From: Sphagnum compactum
Taxonomy: Eukaryota > Bryophyta > Sphagnopsida > Sphagnales
Length of the DNA: 64,000 nucleotides
Assembly: GCA_965153455.1 (NCBI GenBank)
Contig: OZ234496.1
Location: 20,452,304-20,516,303, forward strand
Reading direction: 5' to 3'
Made by a program: the position numbers and the translations under genes. Every line of letters begins with the position of its first letter. The first letter of the stretch is position 1. Below, piece after piece: positions 1 through 11,340 of the stretch. Under the pieces are notes generated by a model. The model was not told the origin of the DNA and did no database searches. It saw only the letters and a program-made list of their open reading frames with translations.

Positions 1-700
1 TGCTTTAGCAAATGTGCTAAACCATTGTATTCACACTTAGAACCCAATGATCCAATGTCCAATTCAATATCATAAAGAGGATGGATGGATGTACTTGAAT
101 TGCATACATAAAAACATTTGTCCTTGATGGATGTCATTTTTCAATTCATGAATGACATCCATCCATCATGGACACACACCATTCTTCATGGATGGATGCA
201 ATTTGGAAATGGATGGTTGATATTTGTTTTAAGATGAATAACATTCATCAATGATGGACAAATTTCAATCATCCATCAATGGATAATGGCTTTATAAAGG
301 AGGAGGGTAGCTTTCTTAGAGCTTCCTTGTTTTGTGGTGCTTGTCTCTCGAGCTATTATCCTCATGCAAGAATGTCATGACAAAGAAGGCTAACCTTCTT
401 TTATATTTGTGACACGGGGTTAGGGTTCTAATTCAATAAACCTCTTTTATGTTTTGTTTTTATCTTTTGGCATCTTGGTATGTCTTACAAGAAGTGCATA
501 GTCCTTTCATGTTCCTTCCTAGTTCTTCTTTATAAATTGTGAAGTTCAATTCATGTCATTTGATGTCTTACATTGGGAGGGGCTTGGTTCTCATGTCCTT
601 CCATGTTTTACAAACATAATTGAATTCTTTTTTCACATCTTTTTATGTTTTGCACTATGAGACTTGCACCATCTCTACAAGACATTTGAGATGAACCATT
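1..700 (+). other. AT-rich non-coding stretch, possibly a decayed LTR or promoter
   Basis: No convincing reading frame is present. The first 300 bases are rich in atcc/ggat words and include an inverted repeat with 13-base arms at 126-138 and 151-163. A TATA-like tttataaagg lies at 291-300, followed by an aataaa at about 435-440. That arrangement is what the U3-R region of a plant LTR looks like, but no paired LTR, primer-binding site or coding body is visible, so the call is an inference only. Confidence 0.25.
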
Positions 701-3700
701 TCATGAACTTCTATTCTAACCAAGCACCTTAGGTGTGTTTTCACCTATATGCAAATAGCCACTTAAAGATGTTCATTGCTTTTCATGTTGACCCATTGAA
801 CTTTAAATACATATACAATTCCCTCTTCTACAAGTTTATTTTATATTTCTTTGATAGCACATTCCAAAAACATATGACATGGCATTTGAAATTCATTTTC
901 ACATTTGGATTAGGTTTGGTAATCGAAAAAAAAGGTTTCATATTCGTTTTTGTAACATCTTTTATACCACTTTCAATAGGCTATTGTGTGTTGTTCGTAA
1001 CTTTTTTTAAAATGATGCAAATCCATTCTCTTACATGTTCATTTTGTAAGTCTTTGAAAAAACATTCTAGAAACATTTGACATGACATAATCTGAAACTC
1101 ATTCTCCCCCTTAAATTAAGTGTGATAGTCGAAAAGAAAGGTTTCGTACTCGTTTTTATAACACCAATAATAACATAGATGACAACAATGCAGAATTTGT
1201 AACATTTTTGAACTCCATTTTAAAAATTTGTTTGGCTGTGCATTTTTCCATTTACACATTACTATGAATTTTACAACTATTAAGCAAAACCTTCCAAGTA
1301 ACAACCTATGAAAAATCATTTTCATTTGAACCACACCGCTTGTAACTAGAGCTCTAAAATAATTATTACATATACATTACAACTAAATCATGGAAATACA
1401 TGCAATTAATAAATAGAATGTCATGTTAGAAAATCAAAAAGTTATATTGTAATTGTAACTTAGTTTCAAATGGGACACCTATATGGTGTAATGCATGCAT
1501 CGCACATATAGATGTAGTCAATCATGTTTCGTTTTTTGGCAAATTGCACTTTAGTTGCGTGTGGCAACTACATCACAATTAATGAAAATGTAATATCCAA
1601 TTAACAATTATGATGTTACTTGGTACATTAGTAACAAGTAATTACAATAATTGTGATACTTTCATGTTATTTGTTTGGGTTGTAATTTGCTTACATCCAA
1701 TTCACACACGGGTAGTTGGTACTTGCAAAGCTTTTAATTTATTTGTTGCATCATTTGTGGTGTAATGGAAGCCAGTTAAAACTTTCATGTGTATTTGTTT
1801 GGGTTGAAATATATTCGCATTTAGTTAATAATGGTTCAAATGAAAATAGATCACAAAAGGCATACATGGTTGGGACTACCATTGTTGTTACGATGTCTGC
1901 CATAATAGTTTCTATTCCTTGCCATTTTAATGTAGACAATTGTTAATTCTATGGTGTGACCAACATGTGGAAATTGAGTCATTTGTTTAGTCAAGGACTC
2001 ATAATGGTACCATTTAGAATGTTTGGTAGGGAGTTGCACAAAATGTGGAGTAGACATGTTCATAACATGTCCTTTTGAAGAGTCAGAAATGTGCAAAAAG
2101 TTAATGTAATGGAAGTGTTATGAACTAGTGGTACTTGATAAGATGCGTGTTAAGATCAACAATAAGGTTTTACATTTTAATACAAGGAAACCACAATCCA
2201 TGTTTATGGTATAGTATTTGCATTCAAAGTTGCGAAAGTTTATTTTACACAATTATGTTGTTCATTTCCAATAGGAGTAGTGTAATACTTGCCTACAAAC
2301 ATTTCTTAGTTTAACTTCCTAATGCTACCAAATGCCACTAGGAAAAGAAATCCATGGTTTTCAATGCCTTTAAAGGTTAAGGAGAATTTGATTGCAACCA
2401 TAGAAAGAATATAAAATTATGGTCAAATTTGATTAATTTACAAATAGTTTGCATGATAAGGTGTAGTTAGATAATAGGGTGAAATCACGATCAAAGGAAC
2501 TAGGGGTGCCAAGGTAAAAGTTCTTTTCCAAGGACTACACATGACATGTATCATTCCTGCATTGATTATAATTTAAAATTTTGTATTTCGAACACCCCAT
2601 TTATCACTGCATTTAAATATAAATAAATTTTGATTACAAATTGATTTTATATCATGTATACTATGCATTCATTCCCACTATCGCATATATATGAACAATT
2701 TTTATTAAAGCCACATTTTCAAAATCCAAAATTTTCACGGTCAAAAACACTTTTAAATGAAATGTGTGCAAATGGGTTATAAAAAAAAATGTCATTAGTT
2801 AAAGTCCTTTTGCCCTTCTAATCATCAATGTTAAAATCCTCTTCAATTTTCAAAAAGAATGGTGCACATTTGGTAAAAAAAAATGATGTTTGAAAAACAC
2901 AAGGACTATCCACTCTTGAGGTTTGAGTACTTTGAACATGCAAAAACATTTTTGATTTGTGTCAAGCTTTGAGCATGTAAATTTGTAATTAATGCCAAAA
3001 AAAATTATGATAATCCAAACTATTATGCTTCCCTTGTGATCTTTCAAACATACAAATTTACATTTTTTAAGGAGTGTCCATTCACTTGGGTGGCTCTTTT
3101 GATTGTGATTTTACCCAATATGGGGAACTTTGCACTTCTAGATCAATCCACCACATCATGTTTACAACCTTTACAATCAATGCCAATATGTCTTTTAATG
3201 TGGTGGGGTGTCATTTAGTGCATGAAGTTACAATGAGTTGAAATATACTGAAGATGTGTATATGTTGTTAGGAATCAACTTAAGGATTTTTTCTTAAGGA
3301 TTTTAAAATTTTAAAATGGGTGAACTAGGATTCATTTATATGTGATTGCCATTGGATCATGAAGAGTATGCATTTCCAACTTCAAGGTCCCACAACCTAA
3401 TCCTTGATTTTATTAACATAATCCATCTACTGAAAAAACTAAATACTTAGAATTGAAATTTGGAATGAATTATTGATTCAAACTAATGATTAATTTTCAT
3501 TTTTAAGGGCCCCTGTATAATGTAGTTGGAAAGGACTTTGCATTCACTTGAATGTAAAGATTTGATTATATCATGAATGTTTCATATGTTTGCCAATTAA
3601 CAAAAGTAATTTTGTAGAGGTTCAATAGTTCATGATCACCATTTCCAAGCTTTTACATGTAGCTTTAGTTGCCATTTGTTTGTAATCTTGAAAATTACAA

Positions 3701-3859
3701 TTTTTTCATTCTATGTGATATGATGGATTCCCTTGGTTTTTTGTGTATATATTTTTATCATGGATGTAGTTTTGATGTTAAGTTTGCATCATTTAAAAAA
3801 TAGTTGAATTTTGAATTCCATTAATCAAGTTGACAACCAATAATTTTGTGGGAGTGCAT
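700..3859. other. Gene-free AT-rich intergenic DNA
   Basis: Only short open frames of low-complexity composition occur here, with no splice-supported exons and no recognisable domain. One direct duplication is visible: about 860-960 and 1063-1167 share the word order gacatg...gaaa-ttcatt...tcgaaaa-aaaggtttc, with roughly three quarters identity by eye. Nothing else is supported before the Ty3 target site at 3860. Confidence 0.6.
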
Positions 3860-3864
3860 TCAAT
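3860..3864. other. Target-site duplication, left copy (tcaat)
   Basis: The five bases tcaat stand directly before the TG that opens the 5' LTR. The same five bases follow the CA that closes the 3' LTR at 8778-8782. A five-base duplication is the normal Ty3-class integration footprint, so it fixes both ends of the element. Confidence 0.9.
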
Positions 3865-4068
3865 TGTCATGGCTTAGGATATTTTGGGATACTTTTGGCA
3901 ATGTCATGTCCTAGGATATTTTGGGATACTTTTGGCAATATCATGGCCTAGGATATTTTGGGATACTTTTGGCAATATCATGGCCTAGGATATTTTGGGA
4001 CTAGTATGGCTCAGGGTTATAAAAGAAGATAGTCTGGGGAACAACCCTTTAGCAGATCAACACCAGTT
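3865..4068 (+). repeat. 5' LTR of the Ty3 element, truncated
   Basis: The LTR opens with TGTCATGGC. About 3.7 tandem copies of a 37-bp unit (tcatggcctaggatattttg...) fill its first 140 bases. A TATA-like ggttataaaag follows at about 4015. Identity to the 3' LTR stops at 4068. The 63 bases that complete the 3' copy (8715-8777), with its polyadenylation signal and terminal CA, are missing here, and no tRNA primer-binding site can be recognised downstream. A deletion across U5 and the primer site is the simplest reading. Confidence 0.85.
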
Positions 4069-4105
4069 TGAAGATTGAAAGCGCAAAAGTGTGAGAACTA
4101 CCACC

Positions 4106-5038
4106 ATGGACAACTCAGAATCCAACATCGATCTCACTCAAATCCTCGCCGCCCTTTAGCACCTTCAACAAGAAAATGCCGTGCTTAGAGACTCGGTGAC
4201 CTGCCTACAGAATCAGCCACCACCTCCTGCCCTAGTACTTCCTGCTCTTGCAATGGCCGCCCAAGAGCCCAAGATCAGTCTGCCAGAAAAGTTTGATGGA
4301 ACGCGCCTCAAATTTCGAGGCTTTGTTAGCCAGGTACGCCTGATCATGCAACTACACCCCCGTCGTTATTTTGATGACACCACTCGTGTAGGATTCGTTG
4401 GAACCCTACTCACTGGGACAGCTGCAGCATGGTTTGCTCCCATCCTGGAAACATCATCCCCTCTTCTACAAGATTTCAACGCCTTTATGGCGGAATTTGA
4501 AGCAGTATTTGGGGACAGTGATAAGGCCAGGACTTCAGCCAACAAGCTGCGTCGCCTCCAGCAAGGGACACGTTCGGCCATCGTCTACGCTTCAGAATTC
4601 AGGCAGCTTGCCTGTGACGTCAATTGGGGAGAAGCTGCCTTGATTGATCAGTTTCGCTGTGGGCTTCGTGATGATGTTCAAGATCTTTTGTTGACACTCG
4701 CAGACCCTTCTTCCTTCAGTGAAGCCATCACCCAGGCAATTCGGTGCGATAATCGTCTGTTCGAACGTCGCCAGGAAAAGAAAGTCACCTCCAACGCCCA
4801 GTTTTGGAACAGTCGGCCTACTACGCTCCCCTTAGTTCCCCAAACAACACCAGTTGCCCGACCTGCCTCTTTTGGACCTGCTCCGATGCAGATCGACACA
4901 GTTAAGTTTAAATCTTTGACAGAAGCCGAAAAACTTCGCCGAAGGACAAACAATCTATGTCTTTACTGTGGCAACCCAGGGCATATTGCTCGTCAATGCC
5001 CTCAAAAGCTTGTCAAACTTCAGGTACAAGCTGTGTAA
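4106..5038 (+). pseudogene. gag: Ty3 Gag (capsid/nucleocapsid), interrupted
   Basis: The likely start is the ATG at 4106, in a good context (accaccATGG). Codon 18 is a TAG at 4157-4159, after which the same frame runs open to the TAA at 5036-5038. The capsid-like part is of the retrotransposon Gag type, with the words KFDGTRLKFRGF and GTAAAWFAP near the front. A single zinc knuckle, C-x2-C-x4-H-x4-C (CLYCGNPGHIARQCP), closes it at about 4957-5001. In a working element it would package RNA into cytoplasmic particles. The pol frame overlaps its end and lies one base back (-1). I see no canonical slippery heptamer in the overlap, so the frame change may be programmed, or may be decay of a single gag-pol frame. 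Confidence 0.88.
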
Positions 5039-8000
5039 ACTCCCCAGGAGTTGGAAAACAAGAACATCCAGTCATAGTAGGAGCCGTGCGACTGGATCTC
5101 ACCCAACACCACCTTTGCAAAGGCTCCTGTTCCGCTGTTGGTCCCAGTCCCAGTTTCACTCAGTATGTGGACATCATTCGTATTCCAAAAGACATACCAC
5201 AAGTGTCAGCTTTGGTGGACTCCGGCGCCACCTCTTCTTTCATTGACCAAACATTTGTCGTCCAACACAAGAACCCTGTGGTCGAGAACCCAAAGAGGGT
5301 CGGAACCAATTCCAGTTTTATTAAGTCTGTTATGTCAAATCCTGTAGTCAAAAACCCCCGGTTGGTCAGAACGAAACCTTGTCCTGTCAAGAATCTTGTC
5401 AAGAATCCTGCCCAGAAAACCAACCCTGTCCAAATCTTCGTTGATAGAGCTGTCCCTTTCTATCGGGCTGCTAAGAATCTTCAAGTCTTCGCCATCCATG
5501 TCAACCTCGCCAACACCACAAACCCCCAATCAGAACCAACACCTGTCAAACTTCCCAAGAAGTACAAGGACTTTGTTGATGTTTTTGAAAAGATTAATGC
5601 TGATCAGCTCCCCGCCCATAGTCCATATGACTGCCCGATTGATCTAGAAGAAGGACACTCACCACCCTTTGGTCCTATCTATGGCCTATCGGAACCGGAA
5701 CTCCAAGCCCTGCGTGATTACTTTACTGAAAATCTTGTCAAGGGGTTCATTCAGCATTCCAAGTCTCCAGCCGGCGCCCCAATTTTGTTTGTCAAGAAGA
5801 AGGATGGCTCCCTTCGACTCTGTGTGGATTATCATGGACTCAACAAGATAACCAAAAAGAATCGATATCCTTTGCCCTTGATTTCAGGTCTCCTAGATCG
5901 ACTACGTACCGAGAAGATCTTCACCAAGCTTGACCTCCGTGAAGCCTACAACTTACTCAGGATTCGCCCTGGTGATGAATGGAAGACAGCTTTTCGCACA
6001 CGTTATGGCCACTTCGAATACACGGTCATGCCCTTTGGCCTCACCAATGCACCCGCAGTCTTTCAGCATCTGATGAATGATATCTTCCGGGATTACATGG
6101 ACGAATTTATCGTGGTCTATTTGGATGACATTTTAATCTTTTCCAAGGACCAGGAAACCCACGACAAACATGTACGATTGGTGCTTGCGACGCTGCAGGA
6201 ACATGGCTTATACGCTAAGTTGGAAAAATGTGAATTCGACAAATCTTCAGTGGCGTTCCTCGGCTACGTGATCTCTCCAGATGGCATTTTCATGGACAAG
6301 TCAAAGGTCGAGACCATCCAGTGTTGGGCTACTCCATCCTCGGTCAAGGACGTTCAACGCGTCCTAGGGTTTGCCAACTTCTATCGTCGGTTTATCAAAG
6401 GCTACTCCAAGATCACAACACCGTTAATAACCCTGACTTGCAAAGACAAGCCCTTCTCGTGGAATCCAACGGCCCAGGTTGCTTTTGATACTCTCAAGAT
6501 GGCATTCACCTCTGCACCCATCCTGATACATCCCGATCCTGCCAAGCCATTCATTGTGGAAACGGACGCTTCAGATTTTGCTTTGGGAGCTATTCTATCT
6601 CAATTTGGAATAGATGGGTTGCTGCATCCAGTTGCTTTTTATTCACGGAAGTTAACCAGTGCCGAAATCAACTACCAGGTCTATGATAAGGAACTTCTGG
6701 CAATCATCACGGCATTCGAGCAGTGGAGACCGTATCTTGCCGGAGCTCAACATCGAGTCCAAGTTCTGACAGATCACAAGAATCTCCTTTATTTCACAAC
6801 TACTCGGACCTTAAATCGTCGCCAGGCACGCTGGTCTATCTTCCTAGCTGATTTCGACTTTGAGATTCAGTATCAACTCGGCACCCAACAAGGGAAAGCT
6901 GACGCGCTATCTCGTCGTTCAGAATATGAACTTCGAGCGGGGGATGAGGCCTACGGCCAGCAGAACCAGACTTTAATCAACCCCAAGCAATTTCGAGTTG
7001 CAGCAACAATCAGCACCCTCCCAGACTCATACCTTGTTAGGGACATCAAGATGGCAACTGAGGAAGACACCTGGGCTACCGACATCAAGAAGGAACTCCA
7101 GGAACGACCAAGGAACCCAAATCGTGATGACTTGGATCAATTTGAGCAGCAAGACGAACTTCTCCTTCGAAATAACTTGATTTATGTACCCGAAGGACCT
7201 ATACGCCTAAAAATCCTGAGGGAATGCCACGACAACACCCTGGCAGGTCACTTTGGAATGGCACGGACTCACGAAATAGTGTCAAGGACTTATTGTTGGC
7301 CCAAAATGAACAAGATGCTACGGGAGTATGTCAAGTCTTGTGATACATGTGCTCGATCCAAGGCTCCCAGGCATCGCCCGTTTGGACTCCTACAGCCTCT
7401 GTCGATTCCTAGCCGACCTTGGGGATCTATTGCAATGGACTTCATCACGGACCTCCCTACTGTTAGAACCAAGAATTCAATACTGGTTGTGGTCGATCGA
7501 CTCACCAAAATGGCCCATTTCACCCCTTGTTCCAAGTCAATCACGGCAGAAGAGACAGCTTAGTTAATTCTGGACGGGATTGTTCGACTGCATGGACTCC
7601 CCGAGGAAATTGTGTCCGACAAAGGTCCTCAGTTTGCATCCAAGTTCTGGCATCGTCTATTCGAGCTTCTTGGAGTTGACATTCGGCTATCTTCAGTTTT
7701 CCACCCTGAGACAGATGGACAAACCGAACGGACAAACCAGACACTCGAGCAATACCTTCGCTGCATTGTGAACTACCAACAGGACGACTGGCTGGACCTA
7801 CTATCTCAAGCAGAATTTACTTATAATAACACAACACATGCATCGACCGAGATCAGTCCATTTTTTGCCAATTACGGTTTTCATCCCAGGTTCAGCCTTG
7901 AAATTCCTGGAGACTCCGTAAACCCCTCGGCTGAAGAAAGGGCCACGAGGCTTGGACAGGTTCAACAGAACCTTATGGCAGAACTCAAGCTAACACAGGA

Positions 8001-8510
8001 GTGGCAAAAGAAGCAAGCAGACCGCCGACGCAAAGACCATCCAAACTTCAAGTTGGAGACAAGGTCTGGCTTCTCAGAAAGAACATTGCTACCACTCGCC
8101 CATGTGTCAAGTTGGATTACAAGCGCCTCGGACCTTTCAAAATCGCCAAATTGGTTGATCTAGTGGCTTGCCAGTTGGAGCTTCCACCCCAGTTCAAAAT
8201 CCATAATGTTTTCCATGTCTCCCTGCTTGAGCCCTATCATGAAAACCCAATCCCAGAACGTCATCAAGAACCCCCAGCTCCAGTCGAAATTGAAGGCCAA
8301 GAAGAGTTTGAAGTTCAAGAGGTCTTGGACTCCAAGAAGATTCGTGGAAAGCTCCTGTACCTTGTCTTTTGGCGAGGTTATCCTCCTTCTGAAGCTACTT
8401 GGGAGCCTGCTGGAAACCTAGTTCATGCCCAAGACTTAGTTAATCGGTTTCACCAACGATATCCTAACAAACCGACTCCATCTAGAAGATGTCGCTTGAG
8501 GAGAGGATAA
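4957..8510 (+). pseudogene. pol: Ty3 Pol polyprotein (PR-RT-RH-IN-chromodomain), broken
   Basis: The protease active site is LVDSGAT, with Asp-Ser-Gly at 5218-5226. Reverse transcriptase shows YPLPLI and the catalytic YLDD at 6118-6129. RNase H follows, with ETDASDFALGA and LTDHKNLLYF. Integrase has the HHCC zinc region at about 7225-7350, its first Asp in MDFITD near 7438 and its second in VSDKGPQF at 7618-7620. A TAG at 7561-7563 cuts the integrase between the two Asp residues. Near 8045 the frame changes by a one-base loss, after which KVWLL, the GPF-like tail and a chromodomain (about 8311-8470, VFWRGYPPSEATWEP) run to a TAA at 8508-8510. That stop directly abuts the 3' LTR, and the purine-rich gcttgaggagaggataa before it would be the polypurine tract. 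Two stops and one frame break make it inactive. Confidence 0.93.
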
Positions 8511-8777
8511 TGTCATGGCCTAGGATATTTTGGGATACTTTTGGCAATGTCATGTCCTAGGATATTGTGGGGTACTTTTGGCAATATCATGGCCTAGGAT
8601 ATTTTGGGATACTTTTGGCAATATCATGGCCTAGGATATTTTGGGACTAGTATGGCTCAGGGTTATAAAAGGAGATAGTCTGGGGAACAACCCTTTAGCA
8701 GATCAACACCAGTTGATGGATCAATAAAGCTTGTCTTGTCTTGTAATTCTCCACTTGTTTGTAGTCGGTCCATAACA
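8511..8777 (+). repeat. 3' LTR of the Ty3 element, complete (267 bp)
   Basis: This LTR runs TGTCATGGC...CATAACA. It carries the same 37-bp tandem units as the 5' copy, a TATA-like box at about 8661-8670 and caataaagc (a possible polyadenylation signal) near 8724. The next five bases, 8778-8782, are the right copy of the tcaat duplication. It differs from the 5' copy at roughly four of the 204 shared positions. Confidence 0.92.
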
Positions 8778-8782
8778 TCAAT

Positions 8783-9700
8783 AGATTTAATCATGACATA
8801 AATGACTTATTATTGATTGAAAGCCTATGGTTTGACTACTTAATGGTATGTTTATGCACAAATGTGTGCACTTGGTGTACCCCAAATCTCAATACAAGTG
8901 GTTACTGTAGCCTAGTTGTAGTTTCCACATTAACAAAATGAATAATTGTTTTTTTTTTCAAAAAATGAATTCATTTAAAAATTTTGAAATCATATATTTT
9001 TTCCATCTTCGATTATAATATTATGATATGACTAGTGAAATTATGTTGAGTGTAGCCTATGATAATTAATATGATTTTCAACATGTCAACTTCATATTTT
9101 CACAAAATTTCATTTCATTATTTTGAGGATTATTTAATAAAAAAATTGACCTTAAGGTCAGGTATTTAGAGGAGGCTTCAAAGTATTTAAGAGTTGATTG
9201 ATATTTGCCCTAATTTCATCTTCACCATTACAACAAGTACCTTCCACTCATGTTTTCTTTCTAGATCCAATTTCCTCTTCTTTTTGGTTGTTCATGTTGC
9301 TTTCATTCTACCTTTGAATTGCAAGAGTTTCATTTATCCTTGGCCTATGAGTATTTCCAATGGAATGCTAAATAATAACTAATATTAGCTATAGGATTTT
9401 GTTGTGGCATTAGTGTTTGGTGGTGTTCATAATAAAGAGAATGCATTATGGGTTCATATTGTTCAAGTTCCAATAAGTAGTTGTTTACACACCTATTTTT
9501 TGTAAGTGTTATGACAATGGGCTTATTACTTGAAAAATTGATATGATAATAGATGAACATGGAGTTGGTGGAAGGGATTGCAAAATGATTCCAATCTTGG
9601 AGGATGATTCCATTTTTTCAACCATTAGAGCTCGCAGTCACTTTTGTTCGAGCAACAAGATGAGGTTATGGTGATTGCTAAGCCATATATCTATTCATTC
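8783..9700. other. Gene-free AT-rich intergenic DNA
   Basis: Only short hydrophobic low-complexity frames occur, such as the one near 9194-9382. I see no splice-supported exon, domain or structured repeat. Confidence 0.5.
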
Positions 9701-10445
9701 CACATTGCACATTCTACTTTCACCTCAGCGTTGTGTTGTCATTTCAATTTGATTTAGCCCTCGACATCTAATCTTTTCACATGTGAATGTGGACATGGGT
9801 TAAACACATTTGGCATGCATCTAAGATGTCCATTCAGAGGTCAATGAATAGCCACACATGATACCATCAAAGAAATCATGTACATCGTTGCTTGAGAGAG
9901 TGGGCCTGATGTATGATGGTGATACGCCCTTATGTCAAGACTTTCATTATGAGCTGATCTTTACATGACTTGTGAGGACTATCTTTTTGTTGCCAACGTG
10001 GTGGTTACAGATTCAACATAGAAGACGGTGGCTATGAGTGTCATTAATCAACCAATAGGTGTAGCTGTGAAACTTAGTGCCATTGTTAAGATCCACAAGT
10101 ATAAAGGTCTTCATGAGGGGCACCACTTTATCCCAATGGCCATGGAGGTGCACGATGCACTTGGGCGTGATATGGATTGTTTCATTAGGGAGTGTGCTTG
10201 TCTTTTTCACAATAGACAATCGAAAGGTCATTTATCTTTATCTTTTTGCATTGAGTTTTTTTAGGTAGCATGCTAGTATTGTTCTTTAGTGTGCTTTAGT
10301 CTCTACTATAAAGAGGAAAATTGCGTTGGTGGGAGATGCTTGTTCTAGACCTCCTATCACTATTCAATCTCATGATTTGCATGCAGGTGACATTAGAGGG
10401 GTTGTGCGTGAAATAGCTTCCTACCACGAGAGGACTAGCTCTCTC
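9700..10445 (+). pseudogene. Remnant of a non-LTR retroelement ORF2 C-terminus (tentative)
   Basis: Two open pieces, 10028-10264 and about 10285-10440, follow each other with a frame change and a stop between them. The first contains a K-Y-x-G-x(3)-G-x(2)-F-I-P-M-A-M-E word and then FIRECACLFHNRQSKGH. The second contains TIKRKIALVGDACSRPP and ends in EIASYHER. Sequences with this flow (G-x(2)-F-xP, then an LS-x(2)-F stretch, then ALxxAxxxxIxRK) form the tail of reverse-transcriptase ORFs in many non-LTR elements. I recall close relatives as 'hypothetical proteins' in seed-free plants. Upstream pieces at 9720-9960 look like decayed earlier sequence of the same frame. No catalytic motif is present, so the assignment rests on resemblance only. 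Confidence 0.4.
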
Positions 10446-11337
10446 CCTTCTTTGGTTCTTGTGGGCCATGCATCTTTTGGCCTTTCTTTGGCCTTCCCTT
10501 TTGTCTTCCATGTGATGGTTCCGGCCATCAGTTTTTATTTGGGTTTTTTTGGCCCCATTCCAATCAAAACTTGGGCTGTGTGGTGAAGGAGTGGATATTA
10601 GTAAGGAGCTAGATGATTCACATGCTTCCCTAAATGATTGTGAGGCAAGAGAAAGTCTAGTAATGGTTGGAAATCTTGGAAATATGACAGCTGCAATGAC
10701 CAAGAGATGGTTGCTAGGATCATTGGAGGAAGGGAATGCATTGGGTAGTTTGAAGCTCCTCAGCTGCCCCAGCATAACATGAGAGAAGCTCCTCAGCTCT
10801 GTGGTCTGATGCCTCAACCAATGGGCACTGTTTCCTGCCAGCAAAATGCCCTTGCCATAGGAAAAGTGTTAGGAAAGTATGCATAGCGTACCAGTGCCAA
10901 CTTGGAGCAGCCAAGATTGCACTTGGGGCTCTGGAAAATAATTTGTTCCTTTGACCCTTTGTGACCCATTTTGGGTTTTGCTCTTGTGGCTCTGACTTGG
11001 GTCTTCTCCTTTTGTTCTTGCTTTCCCCCTTTGCTGGGTACTTTGTGTAATGGAACTTGTTAGGGTTTCATTGTCACTTTTACTCCATTTGAACTCGTGG
11101 AGGACTTTTCAAAAAATTGCTCTATAATTTCAGTCAACTGCTCTGACAGAATTCCCTCTAAAGTAGAAATGAACCTTCCCACTCATAAGCGGAACAGAAC
11201 CTTCCACTTCCTGAAGGTCCCATTCCACTCATGGAAGATCCCAATTTTGTGAAAAGTTGGTTATCAAAGTTGACGACCAGTTGTTTTGGCTTGGCTCTTC
11301 TTGGGTTTTAAATCCACGAAGAAGAGTGTCAAAACTG
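10446..11337. other. Intergenic DNA without a supported gene
   Basis: A minus-strand open frame at 10296-10844 overlaps the retroelement remnant on the other strand and has no domain. The sequence has moderate GC and contains no recognisable exon pair or structured repeat up to the MITE at 11341. Confidence 0.45.
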
Positions 11338-11340
11338 TTA

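Larger units (their letters stand above)
3865..8777 (+). mobile_element. Ty3/gypsy chromovirus (chromodomain LTR retrotransposon), inactive
   Basis: This is a 4,913-bp LTR retrotransposon flanked by a perfect 5-bp duplication. In order it holds a gag with a CCHC knuckle, then protease, reverse transcriptase, RNase H, integrase and a C-terminal chromodomain. Integrase after RNase H defines Ty3/gypsy, and the chromodomain defines a chromovirus. From the Gag style I would guess the Tcn1-like group known from fungi and seed-free plants, but only a phylogeny could decide. It is dead as it stands: an amber codon lies early in gag, another in integrase, a one-base frame break precedes the chromodomain, and the 5' LTR lacks the part that should hold R/U5. 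The shared 204 bp of the two LTRs differ at about four positions, so the insertion is fairly young. Confidence 0.95.

Noticed and set aside
733-1080. Open frame of 115 codons, rich in Phe and Lys
   Set aside because: The composition is that of T-rich intergenic DNA, and the frame crosses a diverged direct duplication. No homology is recognised.
4957-5038. Programmed -1 frameshift site between gag and pol
   Set aside because: The frames do overlap with a -1 relation, but no X-XXY-YYZ heptamer with a following stem was found. An indel in a once single frame is equally likely.
10296-10844. Minus-strand open frame of 182 codons
   Set aside because: It lies antisense to the retroelement remnant and has no domain; its length is explained by the decayed + strand coding sequence.
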